From Sthenelais limicola (lineage: Eukaryota; Annelida; Polychaeta; Phyllodocida; Sigalionidae): 64,000 bases of DNA. This document shows positions 11,474 to 23,360 of the stretch, one piece after another (the stretch's first letter is position 1; each line of letters begins with the position of its first letter). The notes beneath the pieces were generated by a model, which was given only the letters and a program-made list of their open reading frames with translations, was not told the origin of the DNA and made no database searches. Where the stretch lies: NCBI GenBank assembly GCA_942159475.1, contig OW804102.1, forward strand, positions 33,052,873 to 33,116,872. Direction: 5' to 3'. The translations under genes and the position numbers were made by a program.

Positions 11474-12308
11474 TAAGACGGCCTTTTGAAGTCAGAATAT
11501 CATATTGGCCTTAAATTGAATTTAAAAAAATTGTGAATATCAGGCTTTAGACAAGCAGGAAAAGAGGGAATTGCAGCCACCTCATTCCTACATGGAAGCC
11601 AGGATTTCGGAAGAATAGTGGCTTCCATCATTGAAATTTGCCATTACAATTTTTCTGAGAGTTTCCAAATGAACTCTCTTTTGAAAGCTATTTGCATACA
11701 TTTCATTCATGTCAACTATTGAGGCTGTATTTTCTTCTTAGTTCATTAGAAAATACATTCATAGTATGTACAACATTCCCTAGTAACATTCCCTTTGAAA
11801 AAAGTGTATAACCAGCAAATATTAGTGATATGTTTGCTTCTTGTTTTGCTCATTTTTACACATCCTCTCTCATGTTACTGTATTAGCCAAAGGCTGAAGC
11901 AATGCATGCAATCCCATGGTGAGCTAGGTTTTGTTAAGAAATCTGCAGGCAGTTCTCCAATATCTAGCAACATAATCTCCTTTGTCATAGGAATCCTTGG
12001 CCTTTGATGTAGAAAACAAACATGTTTTGTACAAGTCCCTTTTAAGCGTGCATTGCCACTGCAAGTTGATCATGTCAAATGACTTATTCCTACTATTTCT
12101 AATCCTATAATTGTATTATTGACAACCTCTCACAAATGAAACCACTTAAACCAATGGGCTGTGTGATAAGATTGGCTGACTGTGCGATAAAATCGGCCAA
12201 TACCGATAAAAGCGGCGCAAAATGTGGATAGGGTTATCCTAGATTCCATAGTATCTATATATGTTCAATCAATCAAACTTGATAATGTGTCGGACCCACA
12301 ACATTTAC
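11474..12308. other. No gene seen
   Basis: AT-rich DNA. CGATAAAATCGGCCAATACCGATAAAAGCGGC at about 12184 is slightly richer in CpG. Nothing else was recognised; possibly intronic to the minus-strand gene model. Confidence 0.35.
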
Positions 12309-12353
12309 CTGTGGAGGCCCATGCACCCAGTCAAGCTTCACCTGATGCAGTTC
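12309..12353 (-). CDS. Candidate 45-nt internal exon, minus strand
   Basis: Minus-strand acceptor ATTCTGGTTTGCAG, then 15 complete codons (ELHQVKLDWVHGPPQ), then donor CAG|GTAAAT. Entry and exit are both phase 0, matching the terminal exon candidate at 10316-10597. The length and both splice sites are good; the evidence is only these signals. A competing plus-strand reading of the same DNA, ending TTTTAG|GTAAGG at 12375, has no good acceptor. Confidence 0.3.
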
Positions 12354-12374
12354 CTGCAAACCAGAATGTTTTAG

Positions 12375-14990
12375 GTAAGGAACAACAAAGACTTTCACAA
12401 AACATGCTAATGAATATTGCATAGGTGAATAGGACCTCCTGAATATTGTAAACATTTTACAAGATTATAAATATTCTTTTTCAAACAAAGAAACAAATAC
12501 TCTTGGCTAAATCAACTATTTATTCATTCATTATTTCACACACTGTAGTATACATCAGATTAAAGTTATTTATATCTTGCTGCGTTTACATTTCTTGGGG
12601 AAATTTGGAGTAGATTCAGTTAGGGTGGTGAGGTGGGGAGCGGGAGGAGCAAGAACAACCAGCATATTGAAGTGATTTGCATACATGGTAAAAGATATAT
12701 TTAGGGAGAATAACTGATAGGCATTCAGTAGATAGACTCCAGGAGTATTAGGAGGGAGCAATTCATAGGGAGCAGGTATAAGTCGACCCAGAGCAACTCC
12801 AATACAAGACTGAGTTTATTGCTGTACATGGTACATGTATATGTGAGTCAGGAAAGGTAGGGGGAGCCTTATCTCTAGCTTAGATTATGTAATATACATT
12901 ATAGAGAGATAGGGCCAGTGGGTGACTCGCTGTATGAATGCAGATAGGAGATCTGCTTCTCCACCAACATTACGTACAGAATAATTGGATTTTTGGAATA
13001 TTGTCTCACAAAGATGTTTAGTTGGATAGGGGAAGAAAACATGAAGACAAAGAACATTTCATCATATGCACATTTCACTTAAGATGGGCGATAAAAGGGG
13101 GGGGGTGCAATGAAAATATTTGTATCATTCATGTATGGTAAACCTTGACATCTTGAATTGTTTTTTTTCTAGATTTTAGATACTTTGTGCCGATTCAAAT
13201 CCAAGAACAAAGGTTTTGTATTTCAATATTTTCTTTTAACATTTCAATGTTTATTAATCTCAATTGCAATGTAATCTCGTCCAATCAGTATTCAATTGCT
13301 AGCACCTGGTTCCATTCTCTCTATTTATTAAATGTGCATTTCTCTTGAGAGATGCAATAAGTGCAGTGCAATGAAAATATTTGAATGAGCGAGTAGATAG
13401 CGCTCCTCTGATGGGAGTTATGCAAACTACAATTTGACAGGCCCTGGGCGATGTGGGTGTAGTAGTAGCACTGCCATTGACAGGGGCGGATCCAGGAGTT
13501 AGACCCTAAGAGGGAGGGGGACACAAGCAGTTCTCATTAAGGTCATTTATGTGTGGTGGGAGGGGGCTAATTAGCTCCATTCTTACAAACAAAATTGTTG
13601 GCATGCCAAAAAATGTCTTTGAAATAAACACGCAAGAGTTCTTCATTTCAAAGGAATAATTCTGGCAAAATTTCGCTTGTTAAAATTTAAGTTGCCTGAA
13701 ATGAGATGAATTTTTCTGGTTATAAAAGAAATTAAAAGCTGCACAGTAGGCCTCCTATGTACTCTACCCAACAGTGTCATAGCCACCATATATGGGTGCC
13801 AGTTGTGAGCACATTCTACAGGGCTCAGAGCCTCAGATCTAAAATTACTTATGGACTTTCAAAATTACTGATTTTTAAAGCTCTTAAAAACCCACAATCA
13901 AAATTACTGATTGTGGAAACCCTGCCTTGAACTGCCCTTAATTCAGAAGGAGAAATATGGAACTCCATTCAGTGTTCTCTTCAGAAATGTATGAGAATGT
14001 AGTGGGTTCAAACTACCATCTAGGGGCCTGCAGGGGACAAGATCCCCCAGGATTTTCTTTGTATATTGAGTATTGTTTTAATGCATTCTGCTGGTTTTCA
14101 GGCCCATCAGGACAATTTTATAAGGTTTAGAAGGTACATAATATCAAAATATGTTCAGTTACGTTAAAAATATCATTAGGGTTCACTGATTCTTAAATAC
14201 CATAATAGATGGTTTCCAAAGAATAAAAGAAGGCCCTGGATGAAAAAAAAAATCAAAAAAATCGTAATAGTATATTGTACATCAGGCGACGTTGCATGAC
14301 TATTATATTATGAACTAAATCAGGAGAGGGAAAAATAAATTGATAAAACGATGAATCATAACTTCATACTGCAATGAGGAGAATTATAATCTTTTGCTCT
14401 AATCTTAAATGTTCCCCCAAAAGGATATAACATACAATTCACTTCAACACCATATTCTGATAATTTAGAGGAAAAATGTGTATTTGGATTTCTAAATATT
14501 TGTTTCCCTAGTTGGCATGCAGTAGATATTTTGTCTAGTGTAGGAGTAATTGCTCAAATGTATTGATTAGGAAAGTCCATTGGAATAAAATATCATATAG
14601 TTTATTGATACTAAGCTCAACAGTGCAATATGTTTAATTAGGCTAGGACAGAATTTCAGACTTGTGAAATTCGAAAAATAATCATTGATAGTCTATTGCA
14701 GTCATTCTAGCTGAAAATATTTCATTTTTTAGCTCTAAATGTTTAACGCATCAAACATTACCAGGGTGTGGTTTAAATGTGAAATATGAGAGAATGAGTA
14801 TCGCAGCTAGTTGCAGTCTTTGTTAGCATGACAGATATACATTTGATACACGACATGAGAGAAATATTCTATATCAGAGACCAGCACACATTATACTCTT
14901 TAATATCAAGGCATGAACCTAGCTCGTGTATCATTAGTCAATCGCATGCACATCATCTCCAATTACTGCAACTGTGTATATAATATATAT
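12375..14990. other. About 2.6 kb with no supported gene
   Basis: Contains a 10-base G run (about 13097). At 13480 there is a segment starting CAGGGGCGGATCCAGGAGTT, a phrase I associate with ends of hAT-type elements, but no partner end was found. A 25-nt hairpin (13892-13916) is listed separately. Confidence 0.35.
13892..13916. repeat. Short perfect hairpin
   Basis: CCACAATCA, a 7-nt AAATTAC loop, then TGATTGTGG: a perfect 9-bp stem. The phrase AAAATTACTGATT also occurs just upstream at 13860, so this may be part of a degenerate repeat. Confidence 0.6.
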
Positions 14991-15234
14991 ATGGGTCAGA
15001 TTTTGAGAATATGTACAATTCAACTTCACAAATCCTCTTAAATAACCAAAATTTCAGACGAAAATAAAGTTAAAAATAGAGTTCAAGCTAACCAAAACAG
15101 ATTGATAAAATCAATGCAATGCCGAATAAACTCGAATTTACGTAGCATTGACCAATTAATTTGCAGCCTAATTTAGCAGAATTTACTAAATGTGTACAGC
15201 TGCCAATTGTACATTTTATGAAAATCTGACCCAT
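14991..15234 (+). mobile_element. Complete TA-flanked MITE, TGGGTCAGATTTT ends
   Basis: The left end is TA|TGGGTCAGATTTT and the right end AAAATCTGACCCA|TA: a perfect 13-bp inverted repeat with TA on both sides, as expected for Tc1/mariner-type insertion. The length is about 240 bp and nothing is encoded. Subterminal ATGTACAATT faces AATTGTACAT. Related copies or fragments lie at 6805, 31286 (reverse), 52910 and 56200, so the family is multicopy in this window alone. Confidence 0.8.
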
Positions 15235-16082
15235 ACAATATATGTGATGTGTTTCAGGACAATGAGTCGCAAAAATGATGTTTTTCAAAGTGATTTATTC
15301 ACAATATCTCTTTGTTGGAATGTTTTCATTTTGAGGGGCGTAGCACTTTAAGTCATAATAATCCATGTACGAAATCTTGCGTTTCAAAGGCCATCCCATG
15401 GAGTAGATTTAGTTCCTTTACTGGTAATTCTCGGATGAGTAATAGATATAAATATGGTTTCAAAGGTTTTTGTGACTTGTGATTCATATATAGTGTATAG
15501 TGTGTGGCAAAAGTTGGTTGGTCTATATGAAATAAGATTACCTTCATGTTGATAAGCATGATTGTTTTTTTCACAGATGACTTGGGAACATGAGGCCCCT
15601 ATTACACTCAACTACAGTGCACATACAGGGCTTCATGGTAATGCAATAATATTGCAAAACATGTGGTTGAAAGCAACAGAAATGCCAGTTTCATCTCATT
15701 CCTACCTGTTGATTTATTTTTCATTTACAACCATACTTTTCATATAGAACTTGCTGATTAGCAGAGCTTTAGCTAAAGTTGTAGCTAATCTTGGAATGGT
15801 ACTTTCAAATATATTTGATTCTGGACTGCCTAGCCTTCAGTTTGTATCTGACTTCTTCCAGTCTGTCTCATCACATTTGGTCAATTAACTTGTCTTTCGT
15901 TGTTCGCCTCTGCTTCAGACTTTCTTCCTATTTTTATTTTGTTTTCGTCCTTTCAAGATATTTCGCTGTGTCGGCCCTTTTTCGCCTGTCTCATTCAGTT
16001 GTTGTTAGTTAAGCTGCCTCAGTATGTTAACCCCTACAATGATTTGTCTCTTTCTGTTGTACAATGCTGTCATCTATTCAAT
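15235..16082. other. No supported gene
   Basis: A 61-nt exon-like piece at 15577-15637 (acceptor TTTTTTTCACAG, donor CATG|GTAATG) is noted but not called: it has no partner with a matching phase. The rest is AT-rich. Confidence 0.3.
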
Positions 16083-16428
16083 AGGGGAGTTGCATAGCCG
16101 CCATTTTGAATCTTGATTCGCATGGAATTATGGGACTAATGGTACAGTCTAAAATCTATATAAAACATGTCATGTTCAGCATGGTGTATTTATCAATGTT
16201 CTAATGTCAATATCTATGTGTTATACATGTTTTCACAATACAAGTCTCCATCTTTCCCATCATGCATAATTTGGTTTTCATAGATGATTTATACAAGCTA
16301 TGATATTGGTGAAAACATTCTTGCAATTTTCGATAAAATATTCCCAAATATTTGTATGTCAGATTTTATCAGAATCCATCCCAGCATGCACTGCAGTAGA
16401 CATGCGCAGTGAGACATGCAACTCCCCT
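16083..16428. mobile_element. MITE with AGGGGAGTTGCAT ends
   Basis: The left end AGGGGAGTTGCAT and right end ATGCAACTCCCCT are perfect inverted repeats of 13 bp. The flanks ATTCAAT (16076-16082) and ATTCATT (16429-16435) match at six of seven bases and are a plausible target-site duplication of hAT-like length. The 346-bp interior is non-coding. Confidence 0.65.
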
Positions 16429-18480
16429 ATTCATTTCAATATTTTATACCCTCCCTATGTAGTCCTGTCTCAGCGCCTTTCAGATAATCTAAGTTGTGAT
16501 TGCCAGTATTGTTTTATACCCTCACTTTTCAGAGTCAATTAGTTTACCTACATATATAAAGATTGAAATCTCATGGACATTTTTGTTTGAATTAAAAATA
16601 TTTGCTTGAATATAAATTAGTGTTTCAACTAAAATTATTTGAAATCATGGATACATTAAATGGTATAAGAAGCGTCAGATTTAAGTGTTTCTTTATTCAG
16701 CTCTGAATCTATGATGCAACAAGATTGAGAGGGGAAGAATCCATAGAGAGAAAAGAAACAGATTTAAATCACGTTTCCAAACGGAACATTTCCGGCCATC
16801 CTGTGTGGATGGAACGATTTAGAAACGATTGTAACTGGCACCGAGGAACGTTAAGAAATTATTTAGAAAATTGAATGGAGACCAGGACGTCAGGAACAAG
16901 ACATTATTAACACAACTTAATGGCACCAGAACAAATATTATAGCCACGAGGGAAGCATTACCAAATACAAAAAACATCCTCCTGCAGATTTATTGCTCCC
17001 CCTACGAAGGGTAAGAAGTTGATACATTAGTCCATGCTGGAAGCTTGCCAAATTTAGGGGACGAGAATCTGTTCATGTTTCAAAAGACGATAGGGCTGAG
17101 ACAATGCAGATCATTAGGGAGGTTCAGCAAGTCGAAAACGTAACGCCAAATATCAAGCAAAATGTTTCATCGCACAATTTATTTTGTATACTTAAAAATG
17201 CGACGTAATTCACAAAAAAGAAACGGATGCGGTTACGTAATTGAGATAGGTTTGCTTGCGGAATCTCCCTATTGCTGCAACCTGCATACGAGCTGAGGCT
17301 CCAGTCTGAAATAGAGGAAGTCTTTTTGAGACTTATTTGTGGTGTAATAGAAATGTGATCTGTTACAGTAAATAAGTCATAAGTTCCAATGTTTGTTTAT
17401 GCATCGAACAAAATTTAGCTAATTTGTTTATGGTCAATTACTAGTAAAGTTGTTGAATATACTCCTATAGGATAACCTCAAATATGTATAGACATATATT
17501 TACAGAGTCTTGAGATATTATATTAAATATTAGATAGGCCCCTAATGAATACCAAAAAAGGCTATGGTGATGAATATTTATGATAATTGAATTTGGGAAA
17601 GGATCTCACATACAACTATAAATTCCCTTTATTGACTGAATTGTGGAGTCCGTTTCTCAAGTTTTGAACCAGGGTGAATGGCCTGTTGATACTCCTCCGA
17701 ATCTATCTTGAAGGATGGCTGAAGTCTCAATATCCATTTCGGTAAGAATAGTAAGATATTGCCAAGATTGACCAAGAGATAAGAAGCATGCCTGAATGCC
17801 ACCATTATCATGTGAAGCTGTCGACAGTGCCCCCTGGTGAACGTTACTGTTATCAGTCGCAAACAGACAAGGAGTAAATTTTATATTGAGGTCAGACAGA
17901 TAATCTGTTCATATTACAATCAGGGCGATAACGAAATTCGTATTTCAATTCCGATACCACTCAAAACTCTGCATTACTAAAAAAAGCACTGTCTAAGACA
18001 AGCATCCTTTAAAAACGTCTACACTCTTTAATTACATTGTTATGCGATCTATGTTAAGACAATTAAATGGGTTACTTTTGGCCTTTACTTGGAGAGGCAA
18101 GTAACATTAGAACATGGAACTGGGTGACTGGTGCCACCGTGCATGTTCAATTTAGGCTGTTCAAGTAACCAATGCCTGAGTAAGTCGATCTAACAAATTG
18201 GGTGTATTGCATTAGATATTGGATATAATATATATTTCTGTGGTAAATGCCAAACGTTTGATATGACCATACTTGTTGCCGTGTATATTTGAAAAGAAAA
18301 GTCACAGTCCAGCTCAACACAAGAAATATCTTTTGCCCCCACACTGCACTGGTTTTGAGGAATAGGACGTATGTATGACTGTAAGTATTAGCAGATATAT
18401 ATATATAATTAGGCGAGAAAGGGGAAAAAATATAAAAAATTGTGATTTTTGCAAGGTGTACAATTGAGATTGATTACATA
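16429..18480. other. About 2 kb with no supported gene
   Basis: A minus-strand open stretch at 17629-17862 reads well in two overlapping frames, which argues against trusting either. A CTCF-like core (minus strand TCACCAGGGGGCACTG) lies at about 17825-17840. Confidence 0.3.
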
Positions 18481-19272
18481 TCAATGTAAATTGACGACTG
18501 AGAGGGCTTTATCGTACGAGGGTCGGATGGTGAAGGTGAGGTCTCTCAGACTAGTCTGAGAACTTAGACCTTTAAGTGCAATGCAATTTGGGAGTTCCGG
18601 GACCCCTAAGAGAGGTTTACCATACGATCGTGCAATGGGCCTTATGTTGAGCAGAATAAATCCGTTGTTATATCGTGTCTCTATAATGTGGCAGTGGTAT
18701 TGGTGTGGAGGTTTGGCGGGGAAATCACTGTATACATATATGTACATACGTCTGGGATTTCTACAAAGGGAATGACAGTACAAGGCCTATTATAGATATT
18801 ACAAGATTCCTATAGGGAGTGTAAGTGTCATGGCGGCAGTTAGAAAACAAACGTAAATTAGTCGCGCACTTGTACCGATGTGTTGACTGGAAATAACCAA
18901 TCCCCATAGACTTAGCATTGTGGTTGATGAATATTCTCCACATACATCAACACTTCTGGTGAATATAAGTGAATTTTTATCGTCCAATTGATGGGTATTT
19001 GGTCGTCAGAATTCTTAAGATTTCTGTAATGATGAAAGACCAGCAAATAATTATGATGAGCCTATTGGGGTTTTGTGTGACATGTCCACAAAGCGTCATC
19101 AAACAGTGCAGTGGCGCGACTAAAACAATTACTGCTGTGGACTACTTACCATCCCTATTGTCATCATTTTAATTAGAGTTTGGTCAGCTGGGATAGAAAT
19201 TGAGACAAACATACTCAAAAAGAACAAGATTAGGATCGGAAAACATCTGCTTATTCGCCAGGTGGTAACCAT
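18481..19272 (-). CDS. Candidate three-exon gene for a small secreted or type II membrane protein
   Basis: Minus strand. Exon 1 (19272-19150) starts AGGATGG, a good initiation context, and encodes 41 residues with a signal peptide or anchor (CFPILILFFLSMFVSISIPA), ending at donor ATG|GTAAGT. Exon 2 (19013-18946) ends TTGAT|GTATGT. Exon 3 starts at 18760 after CATTCCCTTTGTAG and stays open to a stop at 18481. Joined, these give about 156 residues; the introns are about 136 and 185 nt. Weak point: the best exon 2 acceptor (CATCATTACAG, ending 19024) gives the wrong phase; the frame needs an AG 10 nt further on (AAATCTTAAG). A donor-like ATG|GTAAAC at 18621 could split exon 3. The mature part (IHLYSPEVL, YIYVYSDFPAKPPHQYHCHI) matches no family I know. 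Confidence 0.35.
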
Positions 19273-19867
19273 CCTACTAAGAATGTGAGATATTTGTTTA
19301 TAAATCCTTGGAAATACCATTAATCATTCCCTCGGGTATTGGTAACATTAGTGAGAATTGTTATATCCTCAGCCATTAAAACCTTCTCAAGGCTGAACTG
19401 AATACATAGAGCAATGAAAGGAAATGTTATTGTTATTTCTAGATCTTCATATGGCTGATACAATGGTTCAGTTTCAGTGAAACCCCAACAACTCCTTTTA
19501 TTAAATGTTCTTAACAATTACATGAAGTATCCAGTTCCAGAATTATTAAAAGTTTTCATCTGGGAAGACTGTTTGGGAAGCTACATCTAAATGACTTAGG
19601 AATCACTGTTTAAAGTTACTACACTATTTTTTATTGTGAAAAGTATAAACAGTAAACTAAACAGGAACTAAAAGAACAAAACACTCAATGCAAGTATTAT
19701 AAGGATGATATATTTTGGTATGTTACAAAAGAAACGTGAGACGTTTCTCCTTTTCCTACCCCCACAAGGGCATGCACCAGGATAATAAGTATATCAGACC
19801 CAGCCCTCCCAACCCCCTAGGCAAGTACTTTCTAATCCCATTTTTGATCAATTTAAATAATATTTTC
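19273..19867. other. No gene seen
   Basis: Region upstream of the candidate minus-strand gene. No TATA or GC box stands out. AT-rich, with no repeats recognised. Confidence 0.3.
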
Positions 19868-20058
19868 TTAAGCCTGCATTCTCAGCCATTACGCAAACAC
19901 AATCTTGCCGAATTTACTTAATTATAGTATTACTTATAGGGCTGAAATTATCAATATTCTGCTGATTTCATATATTAATGCAAGAATTTGAAGTCGAACT
20001 GTCCGAGCAATGACAGCTGCTGCTGAGCGATAATAAGTGAAGATATCACAGGAAAGCT
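19868..20058 (-). mobile_element. Reverse fragment of the AAGCTGCACTCTCA MITE
   Basis: Starts TTAAGCCTGCATTCTCAGCCATTACG, the inverted right end of the family. It continues through GAATTTGAAGTCGAA and GAGCGATAATAAGTGA, blocks shared with the reverse copies at 32795 and 53240. It stops at the GCAAT-rich element that begins CCCTATGGGCA at 20059. Confidence 0.55.
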
Positions 20059-20412
20059 CCCTATGGGCACTGAGTGCAATGGAGTGCAATGGAGTGCAAT
20101 GGCGACTGCAATACGGGTGCAATGGAGTGCAATGCAATATGAATGCAATAGGATTGCACTCCTATTGCAGTCAAGTCTCTGGTTGAGTGCAATGACAGTG
20201 CAATACCATTGCACTGACATTGCATTATGTTATTCCTTTGCTGTATTACATTCTACAACAATCATAAAGTTACATTTATTATTTAGATTGCTAAAGGATC
20301 TTTTCCCATTAAATTATGGACGATTTTTTTAATACAAGAATTCCGACTGCAATGCCAGTGTGTTTTTATTGCGCTACCATTGCGCAATGGTCATTGCATA
20401 TCTATTGCAGTA
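20059..20412. mobile_element. GCAAT/ATTGC-rich element with CCCTATGGGCA end
   Basis: About 20 copies of GCAAT or its complement ATTGC in two blocks (20070-20226 and 20346-20410), many extended to GAGTGCAATGG or CATTGCACT. The two orientations alternate in clusters, so the DNA can fold back. The left boundary is CCCTATGGGCACTGAGTGCAAT. A second element at 27724-27875 ends GAGTGCAATGATTGCACTCAAATGCCCATAGGG, i.e. the same terminus inverted. No protein. Classed as a non-autonomous element by inference. Confidence 0.45.
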
Positions 20413-23360
20413 ATGTAGTGACAATTTTTGGTCTAAATCGCTGGAATTTGCAATTTTTTTAATGCAGCGATATAACCCCTTGCGAATTTTCGCTGAGTCT
20501 GCCATCTTGGAAATGGTCTATGAATTAAACTGGCAGAATTAAAGTACTAACTCCTCTCTTCAGCCTTGTCCGAATCTGAAGTATTTAATATCAAAATAAA
20601 GTTTCGTTTGTGGAGAAGGTGGCCATGCAAGCCATACTTGCATATTGTTAATATTAAGGGCGAGATCAACGATGGAGCTTGATCACTTAAAGCACCACCA
20701 CTAAAACCCCCCAAAATATTGCTTGTACTAGATTGCCCATAGCTCCCCCAAAATGCTTTAATTGTGAATATAATAATAGGTTTCCCAGAACCCCCTAACT
20801 GTCAGTAAGACCGTCATGCTTTCAGAGTTACAATCAGACTGTTAGTTCTTCCGTAATAAATCATTTCCGTCGGCCGCATCAAGTTGATCGACTCAATCTA
20901 AATCACCTGACTCTGTGCCCACGTCTTTACACTACATCATGCTCTTCAATGGGCATATGGGGGAAACCTATGATGAAAAGTTGGTTACCAATATTCAAAG
21001 TAAATGCTATAATAGTTCTGACACATGTAGGCTATTAAGATTTAATCCCTAGTATTTAATAGTCGGAGATTGGTACCTAGCAACGCATGAAAAAAAAACA
21101 AGTTAAAGGTTATGAGTTTTGTGTAGTTGTTTAAATGTTTTGCCTTAATCAAAATAACAATAATAGCACGCATGACGCGATTTCTATACAAGGTTGTCTT
21201 AACACCCTATAAACGATAATCATTCAATGTGTATATTACATCTTCAACCACAATTATCTTCTGAGTTTCACAGTCAGAATGCCACTGTCAGACACAGTCA
21301 GTATCCCGGTCAGTATAGAGTCATTGCACCAGTTTCTTTTCCAGAGGGTTGCAGGACTGCAGATGTGAGTATCCAGATGGTGAGTGGCACCAGGATAGAC
21401 TATATTCACAACAAAGAACTCTTAAATTAACTAGGATATTATAATGTTTGGCAGATAATGAAACCTTTATAGGCTATTTAAAAAGTCTTCGACAACACCG
21501 TAACCCACCCACCGCCGAGATGAGCCATGTTTCCGGCCTACGGGCCGTCTACATGGCTTGCCGAGTAACGTTTGGAAGGGGTGATCCCATTGGCTGAGAG
21601 CCTAGCTGAAGGTTGATGTAACGCGCCCTGTGATTGGTCGATTTTTTCCCCGGAGCATACCAAAGATGCGATGCCGAGTGTTACCGAAGATGCCATGCGG
21701 CCGTACGCAGGGTAAAATATCTGTTCATGCTTTAGCATAGGGGTCAGGGAATCGGTTATTTCTCACTTATTTTACCAGAAAGACCATGTAGTATTGGATG
21801 TAATCTCCGTGTATATGTTTCCCCTAAGCCTGGAGACCTTGTTTCTGGCGATGGGATGCCGGGAAGTAGCAGTTTCACACGATCGATGCAGAGTCGAGTA
21901 TAAAGCTGGCAGTTCGAAATAAAGGGGGCGTGGTTAAAATCTTAAGCGGTATGACCTATATAGGCCATAAATATGGCCACTTTTGACGCCAAATCGTCTA
22001 GGCCTATGTGTGAATGTGTATAGTGGCAAGCCACGCGACCAAACATTTCCTTATTTAGAATTTGTGTGAACACACAAAGCCTCTACTATATATAGCGCCA
22101 ACACATAGACCTACATGTTTATTTCACCCCACAGTCAGCCAACTTTGAAACCATATATGAAGGTAGGGCGGAATGGAACAGCCTTTAAGGCAATTTTTTT
22201 TACAGAAATTTTATTGAGAACATTTCCATGCGAACATAGTAATCTCATGCTGCTCAAGTGAAAAAAATATAATATACAACATAATTATTAATAGTGATTT
22301 AAGTTTTTAAAGATCAATGAAAGTATTAAAGTTAAAATCTAAAAGCAATTGCAGACCATCGAAATCTTCCTTATTGGAAATGTATTCGGGGAAAATGTTG
22401 GAAGTATAAGAAATAATTGTTTTTAGGCGGCCCCATATGTTTTAACCTGTGCGGTGAGTTCAGTGCCTTTCGAACCCCAATTATGTGTATCAATGACTGC
22501 GCTTGTTTATCTAGAGTTTGATATTACATAATATGTTTTTCCTTTTTGCATGGGCAACGCATGAAATATAGCCACAAGGTCTGCTATGCATTTTTTAATA
22601 TGACTATGAGATTAAATATTTATTAATGTAAATGGCCAATAAAAATAACTAAAAAATAATACACCGCCATGAGACAAAAAGGATTAACAACTGACATTCA
22701 AGGTGATTCACTACCTGTTTGGGTATAATGAATATAATGTGTATTATGTAATATTCATAAAGTCTTCTTCTTTATCTTTATGTAACTTTAAATGACGATG
22801 TATGTGTAATAATGCTGCGTAATAATTAAGGTGCAAGTATTTCTTTTTTATTTCATTAAAGGACAATATAATAATTACAAGATAAAAAGAATGCATTAAT
22901 CACCATGATTGTTTTCAGGCGTTGCGTAAAATAATCTACTAAATGTGGGCTAACCTAGATGCAATCCTCTAAAATAAAGCTAATTATAATCATTACATTC
23001 AAGTCTCACATATTCCATTACATCAATAGATTGTGTAGTCCATACCCCAGAGCTTTTTATATCATTACTCTAATATACTCAATACAAGCAATTTTTCAGC
23101 GAAATTCACCATTATTTCAATCCAAGGAAAAAGGCCATCATTTTACGGAGACACATACTATCATATCGCATTGAATCATATCAGTCGTATTATAATAGTC
23201 CTAGTTATCAACAAATTCCTACAAGCCATAATGATCCAAACATAAGTCACAACCAGGATACACAAGAAGCGTCACAGTGGGGTTAGAACCAATGCGCCAC
23301 CTACCGTATAGGCTCCTGGGGTGGTAGCAAGCTGTGAACATATTGTTATGAACAAACAAT
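20413..23360. other. About 3 kb without a supported gene
   Basis: Holds an exon-like piece at 21274-21364 (see separate entry). A GC- and CpG-richer island at 21480-21730 carries two inverted CCAAT boxes (CATTGGCTGAG, TGATTGGTCGAT) and looks promoter-like or a diverged inverted repeat (CCTACGGGCCG faces CGGCCGTACG). The rest is AT-rich. Confidence 0.3.
21274..21364 (+). CDS. Exon-like segment with tandem GTGAGT donors
   Basis: Acceptor TATCTTCTGAGTTTCACAG, then 91 nt to donor GAT|GTGAGT, with a second donor ATG|GTGAGT 15 nt later (exon end 21379). Two frames are open across the 91 nt: one reads HSQYPGQYRVIAPVSFPEGC, the other PLSDTVSIPVSIESLHQF. I cannot choose between them. The next plus-strand exon-like piece, 25441-25557, is phase-compatible with either. 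It may belong to a non-coding transcript. Confidence 0.2.

Noticed and set aside
12243..12374. Plus-strand exon ending TTTTAG|GTAAGG
   Set aside because: It overlaps a minus-strand exon candidate that has both a good acceptor and a good donor. The plus version has only a good donor and no pyrimidine tract.
15577..15637. 61-nt plus-strand exon-like piece
   Set aside because: Good-looking borders, but entering it in the phase of the nearest upstream donor gives a stop within six codons, and no other partner was found.
17629..17862. Minus-strand open stretch near a CTCF-like site
   Set aside because: Two overlapping frames look equally protein-like, which shows that appearance alone is unreliable here. 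The splice acceptors lack pyrimidine tracts.
18830..18861. ATGGCGGCAGTTAGAAAACAAAC followed by GTAAAT as a plus-strand first exon
   Set aside because: Only seven codons, a weak donor, and it lies antisense to the better-supported minus-strand gene model.
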